Below the pieces are notes generated by a model. It saw nothing but the letters and a program-made list of their open reading frames with translations, made no database searches and was not told where the DNA came from. The position numbers and the translations under genes are program-made. Source: Macrolepiota albuminosa (taxonomy: Eukaryota > Basidiomycota > Agaricomycetes > Agaricales > Agaricaceae). From it: a stretch of DNA of 64,000 bases. Position 1 is the first letter of the stretch; each line of letters opens with the position of its first letter. The stretch lies in contig JAMWFC010000029.1 of NCBI GenBank assembly GCA_027475525.1, positions 248,001 to 312,000 of the forward strand, read 5' to 3'. Below are positions 22,595 through 30,301 of this stretch, in pieces.

Positions 22595-24221
22595 CAGTGC
22601 CAAGGTTTATACGAAGATCGACCTCCGCTCCGGTTACAACAACGTCCGCATCGCCCCGGGACACGAGTGGAAAACCGCGTTCCGAACGCGGTATGGTCTG
22701 TTTGAGTACCTTGTGATGCCTTTCGGAATGACTAACTCCCCCGCCACGTTCCAATACTTCATGAACGACATCTTCCACGACATGAGCGACGTCTTCATGA
22801 TCGTCTACCTGGACGACATCCTCATTTATTCCGACTCACCGGAGGATCACCAGAAGCATGTCCGGCAAGTCCTCGAGCGCCTCCGGGAGCACAACCTCCA
22901 CGCCAAGCCCGAGAAGTGTTCATTTCATACGGAAGAGGTTGAGTATCTTGGCGTCATAGTATCCCCGAATGGCGTTCGCATGGACCCCCACAAGGTCGAG
23001 GCCATCGTCAACTGGCCGCAGCCCCGGAACATCAAGGAAGTACAATCTTTCCTGGGTTTCGCTAACTTCTACCGGCGGTTCATAGATAACTACTCTGGTA
23101 TCACGAAACCCCTCAACCGGCTCACGCGCAAGGACGTCGCCTGGAACTGGGACAGTAAGTGCCAGAGTGTCTTTAACCTGCTCAAGGAGGCTTTCACGAC
23201 CGCCCCTGTACTCTGGCACTATGACCCGACCCTCCTGATTATCCTGGAATGCGACGCCTCCGACTACGCCATCGCCGGGATTCTCTCGCAGATGGAACCT
23301 GCCGGAGGGGAGCCCCGGCCAGTTGCCTTCTACACCCGGTCCATGATCAACGCCGAACTCAACTACGACATTTACGACAAGGAACTCCTCGCCATCGTCG
23401 AAGCCTTCAAGCAATGGCGGGCCTACCTCGAGGGAGCCCGGCACCGGATCCAGGTCTATTCGGATCATAATAACCTGCAGTATTTCACCACGACCAAGCA
23501 ACTCAGTCGACGGCAGGCCCGATGGTCCGAGATCCTCTCGGAATACGACTTCACGATCCAGTACCGCCCAGGACGACTCGGAGCTAAACCCGACGCCCTC
23601 ACCCGTCGACCAGATGTCTATCCCAAGAAGTCATTCGAGGCGGAACGCAATGCGTTCAATCATCGCGTGGTGATCCCCCCCGAACATCTGAATGCCGTAC
23701 TGATCTTAAACGACGAAGGAACCCTGAACCAGATCCGCCGCGCTCCCCGAGACAAGTACTTCACCGATCACGACCCCCGAAACTCTTCCGACGAAACCGA
23801 CCGGGACCCCGCCTTCTCCCTGTCCCCCGACGAGAAACTCCTCCTCCAGGACGGCCGCATCTACGTCCCAGATCACGCCCGACTCCGCTACAACGTCCTC
23901 CATCAACACCACGATCACAAGCTCTGGGAACACCCTGGAATACGTAAGACTCTCCAGCTGATCTCCCGGACTTACTTTTGGCCAGGATTGAAGAAGGACG
24001 TGACCCGCTACATTCGATCATGTGAACCCTGCCTCCGGGCCAAGGTCCCCCGACACCGACCATACGGACTCCTGAAACCCCTACCAGTCGGTCGACGCCC
24101 CTGGTCCTCCATATCCCTGGACCACATCGTCGAACTCCCGGAATCTGAAGGGTTCGATGCCATTCTCGTCGTTGTGTGCAGGCTAACCAAACAGGGCATC
24201 TTCCTACTCTGCCACGACTGA

Positions 24222-24943
24222 CACTCTCACTCCGGGACATCCCGTCGCACGCCGCCCACGAGGTCGCCCGGGATCTCCAATCCCTTCACGAGTTTCTCCG
24301 GGAAGAGATCGACATCGCGAACCGGGCCTACGCGAAACACGCCGACCGGAAACGGGAAGACACCCCCGACTGGGCCCCTGGGACAAAGGTATGGTTAGAT
24401 CGGCGACACCTCCGCACCCGCCGGCCCTCCCCAAAACTCAATCACAAGCGTCTCGGCCCGTTCAAAATATTGAAGAAGGTCTCATCCCACGCCTACAAGA
24501 TCGAGCTCCCCCCGGGACTAAAAGGTCTGCACCCGGTATTCCACGTCCGCCTCCTGGAACGACACCCCCCGGATCCTTTCCCCGAACGGCGCCCCGAGCC
24601 CCCTCCCCCGGTCGAGGTCGAGGACGAGTACCACTACGAAGTTGAGGACATCCTCGACTCCCGGAACATTCGTGGACGACCCCACTTCCTCGTACGGTGG
24701 AAGGGATATGGCCCGGAAGACGACACCTGGGAACCATGCAAAAACCTCGAAGGCGCCCTCGACAAACTCCGGGACTTTCAACAACGGCACCCGGGAAACG
24801 ACCTCCCCGGGCGCGCAAAAACCTCGAAGGCGCCCTCGACAAACTCCGGGACTTTCAACAACGGCACCCGGGAAACGACCTCCCCGGGCGCAGAACTCAC
24901 AGACGGCAGTAGTGGGCGTAACCCCCGCCTCTGGGCTCAGTAG
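24222..24943 (+). pseudogene. el2 integrase C-terminal module and chromodomain
   Basis: Resumes after the core deletion with [20 protein letters not shown]. The GPY/F-type module [20 protein letters not shown] is near 24448-24510. A chromodomain follows ([20 protein letters not shown] and [14 protein letters not shown], about 24636-24735). Chromodomains on gypsy integrases steer insertion to modified histones. A 77-bp duplication (24738/24815) alters the very end of the frame. Without the upstream catalytic Asp and Glu, the integrase cannot act. Confidence 0.85.
24738..24891. repeat. 77-bp exact tandem duplication after the el2 chromodomain
   Basis: Copies at 24738 and 24815; changes the C-terminal residues of pol. 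Confidence 0.75.
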
Positions 24944-25272
24944 GGATTCAACTCCCATGTATATTTTCTGCTTTCCCTTTCTAGATCTTACTCTCTTTTA
25001 GTACTTTCTTTTACAGTAGCGCCCCGGACTCTGGGCAAGGTACTCTTTCCCGTTTCCCCGCCACTTTACTTACACCATTCTCTACGAGATCAGTCAGGTA
25101 TATACATTTTTCTACTATTACATATACTACAGGATTCGGGACCTCAAAAAAAAAAAAAAAAAAAAAAACAGTACCAAGAAACATACGAGGGGGCCCTTAG
25201 AGCGAGGGCCCCGAACCGCCTTCCCCACCTTCCCCGCCCCCTCCCCTCGGCCACCCCCGGAAGAGGGGGCCC
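24944..25272. other. el2 spacer between pol and the antisense gene
   Basis: T-rich stretch, then a 24-base A run at 25147-25170, then a GC-rich 76-bp near-duplication (25187/25263, one mismatch) that enters the 3' end of the antisense gene. The two convergent genes would both terminate here. No further gene seen. Confidence 0.5.
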
Positions 25273-25338
25273 TTAGACCGAGGGCCCCGAACCGCCTTCC
25301 CCACCTTCCCCGCCCCCTCCCCTCGGCCACCCCCGGAA
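25187..25338. repeat. 76-bp near-exact tandem duplication
   Basis: Copies at 25187 and 25263 with one substitution. Resembles the 77-bp series but is not exact. Confidence 0.55.
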
Positions 25339-27056
25339 GTTTTCCCCCACGCCCCCCAGACCGTGCTCCCGCCACACCTCCTCGGCCAACTGATCCCAGG
25401 ACGGGAGTGGCTCGCCCTCGTCCAAAACTCGCTCGAACCACGACCCCGGGGCTGGGACGTTCCTCCGGCGGTGCGCGACCACCAGCCTCCCCAACAAGTC
25501 CAGGCCCCGCTCCACTCCGGGGTCCCCTGCCTCGGACCGGAGCCCCTCTTGTAGGAACGCAAGCGCTGCGGCAGCCCCGTCTAGGAGCAGGCGATGCTCC
25601 CGAGCCCAGCCTGGAGAGGTCAGTGTCGACCCAACAGCGAGAAGAGGGAGATGCTCACTTAGGGAGGCCATGCGCCCGATGACCACGTCCCGGCGCAGGG
25701 CCTCAACCAACTCCGGACCCGAGGGACCCTGCGTCGGGATCCCCACCCCCTGCTCCAGCCTGGCCCGCATAGCGTCCAGCTGGGCCTCGACTCCCCCCCG
25801 GGCCACCCTCGCCTCCTCCAGCTCCCGGCGGGCCGCCTCCCGATCCTCCTCCAGTCCCCGCCGGAGCGCCGCCTCCTCCCTCGCCGCCTCCTCGCGCTCC
25901 TCCCTCTCCCGGTCGGCCTGCTCCAACCGCCCCTGCAAAACCCTCACCTCAGCGCTCAGGGGCCGCCCGGACAACGGAGAAAACGTCGCCGGGGACAGGC
26001 GCACTGAAGGGGTCGGGGATGGAGGCGGGGTCTCCACGGGCAGGCGCGCCCTCTTGGACGGACCCGGTGAGGGGCTGGGCGACGCCCGCCTTTTCCCTTT
26101 GTCAGGGCGCCCCCCTCGACCCCCGTGACCCCCAGTACCGGCCCGGGTCACCCGGCGAGTAATGAGGACCACGGGCCGGCCCCGGCCCCCCACCCGGACA
26201 ACCCCCTGACCCCCCGACCCCCCGCTGGACGACTGCACAGGCGCAGCGGGCGCCTCCCCCTCCGGCTCCAACCCCTCGTCCACCGGCTCCACCACCCAGT
26301 TCCGCTCCTCGACTCCCATCCTCTGGGTGATCCCCTCTAGCGGCCACCCCTGCTCCCGCGCGATGCAGCGCGCCCTCCACAACGCCGAGACGGAGCACCG
26401 CTCATGGTTGGCACGGCACGCCTCACACACCGACGTGTCTCGGCGGGACGACGGAACCGGGACCTCAAACTCGCACGGTACCACCCGGCAGGCACAATGC
26501 AGACACTGTAAAGCTGGAATTAGCCTGGAAACCCGAGGTAAGGACCCACTCACCGGCCCATTGCTCATGCACCAGTTGTGTGAGGGCAACCCCCGGGGCC
26601 TCTCCAGCACCTCCTCGAACACCTCCTGCGACGCACCGATCGTCGGGGACCGCCATAACCGTCCCTACCGCCATCCGGGAGCGGCGAAAACGAGGGGCAG
26701 GCAATCTCGGGCGGGGAGGGGGCTGGGGACGAGGAGGGCGCACGGTCATCCCCGCGAAAGTCGGCGCAGGGCGGCTCGGATGGGGCTCCGGGGGGGCGCT
26801 GGGGCCAGCCTCGGGAATTGACTCCGGGAGTCGGCTGGGACCCGCCTCCGGGGCCGGAACGTTGCGTTGTTCTGAAAAGGAAAGGTCAGTGAGGTAAAGG
26901 GTCGGCGTGGGAGTACTCACGTTGCTCGACGAGCGCCGCCACGCGCTCCCCGTCAAGGCGAGCCCGGTAACGCGCGTCCTGGGCTTCCCATGCCATGAGG
27001 GGCGCGACCTCGTTTGTTTGCGGGGGCGTCGGCGAATGTGTCGGTGTTCGCGACAT
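25273..27056 (-). CDS. Antisense accessory gene of family A gypsy, two introns, unknown function
   Basis: Runs opposite to gag-pol, between pol and the PPT. The ATG is at 27056 (MSRTPTHSPTPPQTNEVAPL). Exon 1 is 27056-26921. Intron 1 is 26920-26872 (49 nt, GTGAGT...CTCACTGAC...TTTTCAG). Exon 2 runs to 26554, and intron 2 is 26553-26506 (48 nt, GTGAGT...TTTACAG). Exon 3 begins with a Cys cluster (CLHCACRVVPC and CEACRANHERC), then a basic stretch (KGKRRASPSPSPGPSKRARL) like a nuclear signal. A long Glu/Arg coiled coil (about 25780-25960) and a leucine-rich C-terminal region follow. Exon 2 has one frame change near 26640 relative to el1. The splice layout matches el1 at 9550-10975. Family unknown; a nuclear nucleic-acid-binding role is only inferred from the Cys cluster and basic stretch. 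Confidence 0.6.
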
Positions 27057-27170
27057 AGTTGACTTTGATGGTAAAAATTTTTTTTCATTACGTGGCAGGG
27101 CAGGCACCGGTTCCCACGCCCAGGTCTGGTCCGAGCCTCCGGCTACGCGCGCCTCGGAGGGTCTCAGCGC

Positions 27171-27184
27171 TGAGGGGGGGGTGA
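27171..27184 (+). promoter_or_regulatory. el2 polypurine tract
   Basis: GAGGGGGGGGTGA ends at the first base of the 3' LTR, matching el1. Confidence 0.75.
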
Positions 27185-27966
27185 TGTCACGACCCCTCCC
27201 CCCCGGAACCTCCCCGGGACACCCCCGGAGTCCCGCCCGGGAACCCCTTCCGTCAATCCCACAGCGCACCCCGCCCCCACAGCTACCGACGCCGCCATCA
27301 CATGCATCAATGACCGCCATCAGCCAGCCCCCCGGGACCCCTGCATCACGGACCCCAGGATCAACCGCCATCAACGATCGGATCACGCGGCTCGCATCCG
27401 ACCATCACGCAACACGCCCCACGCATCACGACTCCCTCCGCGCCAATTGATCGCGCGTCCCCACACGCGCGATCCCGGTATACAGTCCCTGGCCGCTACT
27501 CAATGACCCCCGGAACTCATCCCAGACACCCCGGAATCCCGAGACACGATCCGTAGTACTTATAGTGTAGTTCTCCGCTGTATTCGCTAGTCTTGATATT
27601 ACATACTTTGCTTACTTGGATATTGCGTGCCCTTTGCTTGATTGGTATGCCTTGATTGGTACGCTTCGACTGGCACGCCTAAGTATTCGCGTGCTCTAAG
27701 TTTTGGTATGCACTTCGCAACTCTTGATTTACTAACTTGGTCTCGTCTTAGAACCTCCGGTTCACGACTCGACCCCCTCTAACTCTCAGCCACCCCCAAC
27801 CCAAAACTCCCGGACTCTAGTCCCCTCTCCCGGGATTACCCCTGTCCTCGTCTTGAACCCCGGAGTCCTAGCCCCGGAGTTCCAGACACCCGAGTATTCG
27901 TAGGTCAAGTCCGCATCGTAAGGGCGTTGCTTTCCCGGAAGGCCCCCGACTCAGCGGAACCTGACA
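27185..27966 (+). repeat. 3' LTR of el2
   Basis: 782 bp, TGTCACG...CTGACA. Aligns to the 5' LTR with about 8 substitutions, nearly all CpG transitions. Confidence 0.92.
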
Positions 27967-27990
27967 CAGAGCACCTCAAAGGCTGAGAAA
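27967..27990 (+). repeat. R1 repeat copy d, right part
   Basis: CAGAGCACCTCAAAGGCTGAG continues the R1 copy interrupted by el2. It then breaks off into R2. Confidence 0.65.
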
Positions 27991-27991
27991 A

Positions 27992-28253
27992 TACATGCCT
28001 CACAATACATTTGTAACAAAGTGACAGATTGTAAGAGCTTAATTGATCACACCACACAGAATCAGATCAGTCCAGTCTATTGACTATGTAGTTAAAAACA
28101 AAATATAAGCTGCCTAGTAAGCAGCATGTAACTAAATATTTATATTTTAATATAATATTGTAAATAAAATTATCTTATAATAAATATAATATAATTTCAA
28201 CTATGTATACTAACTAAAAGCTATGTGGCCATGGCCACATAGCGTGCTCCACT
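27992..28253. repeat. R2 dispersed AT-rich repeat, copy b
   Basis: Second copy of the repeat at 1319-1580. Positions 28221-28242 form a perfect 22-bp palindrome centred on CCATGG. Confidence 0.6.
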
Positions 28254-29032
28254 ACAACATCATAGTCTGGCTGATTCTTCTGGGACATGAGGTTCAATGA
28301 CCTCTTTCTTGATTGTAACTTGTTTCTAAGATGTCTTTACCTCTTGCAGTTGTTCCACATTATCTGATTTGGTGGATATAATCATTACAGTCTTGACCTC
28401 AAATAATGTCTGTCTAGGCACTTCATTAGTATTGCATTGGCAGCTAGCAGCATTTTGACACCAGATAAAGTCCTGTTGTAGCTCATTCACTTGTCTTGGA
28501 GTATTCAAGATGTCCATTACATCTGTGATAATAAGAGCTCATTAATGCATGATCATGTCATACATGAAGTTTTTTGGTGTGGAGGAGCGGTTAGAACTCA
28601 TCACAGTAAACTGCTCTCAGACTGAGATGGCAACTCAAGGTCAGTCTCTGTTTTTTTTTCCTGATACAGTGTATGGTTCATTGTAGAATTAATAATACAT
28701 AGGCTCCATTTCTGCCAAAGGAGCAGTCACACACACACGGTGTCGTGACAAAAACATGAAATCCAAATCCAGCAGTATCATTTGAGATAGATATCTGTCA
28801 ACAATACTCCATCAAGTTGCTGCTGTCCGAAAGTCTTCCTCTCGGAGATCGGTGATCTCTGAAAGTCACCATATGCCTATAGCTTCCACTTGTTGCTTGT
28901 AGTAAGTCTTTTCCTTGATCTTGCACTATCCGGTGGCTTCGGATTCAGAAGTGATATACAGATGGTATCTGTAGCGACCCTCAAGTTGAAGTATTAATGG
29001 ATCTTCCGAGGTGATGGTGATAGGCCCCTGAT
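28254..29032. other. Mixed flank: repeat debris, then possible host exon remnants
   Basis: 28326-28517 is open on the minus strand for 63 codons without a recognised motif. From about 28780 to 29032 the minus strand reads PITITSEDPLILQLEGRYRY and neighbouring gene-like sequence. It would continue directly into 34465 onward if el3 were removed (see 34465-35250). It ends with CTGAT, the el3 target site. Confidence 0.35.
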
Positions 29033-29213
29033 TGTCATGTTATACACGTGACCTCTACAATAACATACGAGACGTACTTAGAATACCTTCTTTAGTTTGT
29101 TTCATTCCGTTCTAGGTACGTTACAGCCACGCTGTACATTACTTTTATGAATACAATTCCGTTCTAGACCCTCTCGTCGTGACGCCTTGCGAAACACTGA
29201 CAAGAGCCTAACA
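29033..29213 (+). repeat. 5' LTR of el3
   Basis: 181 bp, TGTCATG...CCTAACA, identical by eye to 34284-34464. Very short for a gypsy LTR. Confidence 0.95.
29091..29104 (+). promoter_or_regulatory. el3 self-primer segment (predicted RNA 5' end)
   Basis: TTTAGTTTGTTTCA is the exact reverse complement of the PBS at 29216-29229. By analogy with Tf1, the transcript would start here. A TATA-like TTATAC lies at 29040-29045, farther upstream than in el1 and el2. Confidence 0.55.
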
Positions 29214-29215
29214 CT

Positions 29216-29229
29216 TGAAACAAACTAAA
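29216..29229 (+). promoter_or_regulatory. el3 primer-binding site, self-priming type
   Basis: TGAAACAAACTAAA begins 2 nt after the LTR. It shares 14 perfect base pairs with LTR bases 29091-29104. No tRNA-type TGG start. Confidence 0.65.
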
Positions 29230-29249
29230 ATTTTTTTTTCGCGTGCTCG

Positions 29250-30269
29250 ATGTCGACTTCGGAGGAGGCGGACGAGGCCACGGCGCTGCCAGAGGAACGT
29301 ATCGCGAAGGTGGTGTTCGACGCCCTGCAAACGGAACTGGCAGCACAGCTGCGGACGGTGCAGGGTGGGCTGGAGGCGTTGGCGGACCGCATGACGCGCC
29401 TGGAACGGGCTGAACGCGGGCCTGGGCCGAGGCCTAACATCAATCCCCCCGGGACGTATGACGGTGCGTCGAGGCCGTTAGCGGATCAGTTCATCAGCCA
29501 GGTGGAGGCCGCGGCAGAGTTTGAAGTGTTCCGGAGCGAGCGCCAGAAGATCTTGTGGGCACAGTCGTACCTGACCGGTGCAGCTCTCGCTTGGTCTCGC
29601 GTCATTACGACGGGATCGGATGACCCGGAGGCGAACCCGCGGAGGTTCCATTGGGAGGCGTGGCTGTCGGATTTCAAGGCTGCGTTTGGCTTGAGGGACC
29701 CTGCACAGGATGCTCTGAACAAGCTGGGGGTGCTGCAACAGGGCTCGAGGTCGATCACGGAGTACTGTACCGCCTTCTTTGAACTCAAAGGGAAACTGGG
29801 CCCAGCGGACGCTAATAGCGAGTACGTCAAGGATCGCTTTTGGAAGGGGCTGAGTGCGACGGCCATGGAAGCGCTCGTGAACACGGACTTTACGACTGCG
29901 GAGGAGGCCCGGGACATCCTGCTCCGCCGAGAGACCAGGCTGGCGGACATGGTTGCACGGAGGAAGGGGCAGTGGCACGGTTCCTCGAAGGCGTCTGGCC
30001 CAGCCCCAATGGGGCAGGCGACGGCGCCTACCCCGGCGGCAGCTCGGGTCTCCAACCCCCCGGCATCGAAGGACCCTGACGCCATGGATGTCGACCGAGC
30101 GCAAAGGAACACGGCACGGAAGTGCTTCAAGTGTGGGAAGACTGGGCACTTGATTGCAGAGTGCCCGGCGTGGATGGCGTCGTTGAAGGCAGCGGTGCGT
30201 GAGGTGATTGACGCGGACAAGGCAGTGGGGAAGAGGGAGGAGCAGCAGCCGGCGGCGGGTTTTGTATAG
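29250..30269 (+). CDS. el3 Gag
   Basis: 339 residues starting at the first ATG after the PBS (MSTSEEADEATALPEERIAK). The N-terminus is predicted helical and coiled-coil-like (residues 1-60). The capsid-like retrotransposon gag domain (about 80-215) includes FISQVEAAAEFEVFRSERQK and KLGVLQQGSRSITEYCTAFF. A linker rich in Ala and Pro follows, then one zinc knuckle, CFKCGKTGHLIAEC (CX2CX4HX4C), at about 291-304. Gag packages the RNA and builds the particle. The stop is TAG at 30267-30269, inside the frameshift cassette. Confidence 0.92.
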   Translation: MSTSEEADEATALPEERIAKVVFDALQTELAAQLRTVQGGLEALADRMTRLERAERGPGPRPNINPPGTYDGASRPLADQFISQVEAAAEFEVFRSERQKILWAQSYLTGAALAWSRVITTGSDDPEANPRRFHWEAWLSDFKAAFGLRDPAQDALNKLGVLQQGSRSITEYCTAFFELKGKLGPADANSEYVKDRFWKGLSATAMEALVNTDFTTAEEARDILLRRETRLADMVARRKGQWHGSSKASGPAPMGQATAPTPAAARVSNPPASKDPDAMDVDRAQRNTARKCFKCGKTGHLIAECPAWMASLKAAVREVIDADKAVGKREEQQPAAGFV

Positions 30270-30301
30270 GGTTGCCTCGTGCTGTCGCGACGAGTGCAAC
30301 C
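30257..30301 (+). promoter_or_regulatory. el3 -1 ribosomal frameshift signal
   Basis: Slippery heptamer G GGT TTT (30257-30263) is in the correct register with gag codons. A 6-nt spacer including the gag TAG follows. Then comes a hairpin: GGTTGC+CTCGT (30270-30280) pairs with ACGAG+GCAACC (30290-30301), with a single bulged T and a 9-nt loop. This is the standard X XXY YYZ, spacer, stem layout. Slippage by -1 enters the pol frame, open from 30212. Confidence 0.75.

Larger units (their letters stand above)
20725..24221 (+). pseudogene. el2 pol: two proteases, RT, RNase H, integrase zinc domain
   Basis: Pol overlaps the gag stop in the -1 frame (reads [18 protein letters not shown]). Protease 1 has [12 protein letters not shown] near 20910-20945 and protease 2 has [13 protein letters not shown] near 21456-21495. 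RT lies at about 22250-23110, with [18 protein letters not shown] and YLDDILIY near 22807-22830. RNase H (ECDASDYAIAGIL; DKELLAIV; SDHNNLQY) is at about 23240-23620. The integrase HHCC region (HHDHKLWEHPG...CEPCLRAK) is at about 23905-24045, followed by [16 protein letters not shown]. The frame stops at 24219-24221, just where the integrase core is deleted. The 77-bp duplications at 21204 and 22441 shift the frame and are suspected artefacts. The core deletion appears real. Confidence 0.85.
16895..27966 (+). mobile_element. el2: family A Ty3/gypsy LTR retrotransposon with antisense gene
   Basis: Complete 11.07-kb insertion with CAGAG duplicated at 16890-16894 and 27967-27971. Order: 5' LTR, PBS, gag, two proteases, RT, RNase H, integrase zinc domain, integrase C-terminal module with chromodomain, a 330-bp spacer, an antisense spliced gene, a PPT and a 3' LTR. 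The integrase catalytic core is missing at 24215-24225, so it is not autonomous. LTRs differ at about 8 of 782 aligned positions, 7 of them CpG transitions. Several 77-bp duplications probably reflect assembly. Confidence 0.92.

Noticed and set aside
25147..25170. 24-base A run taken as the poly(A) tail of a processed retrogene
   Set aside because: No target duplication or upstream intronless gene copy. It sits inside el2 between two convergent genes.
25363..26128. Plus-strand frames opposite the antisense gene
   Set aside because: They consist of Ser/Pro/Arg low-complexity shadow translation. The minus strand has splice signals, a coiled coil and a Cys cluster conserved in el1.
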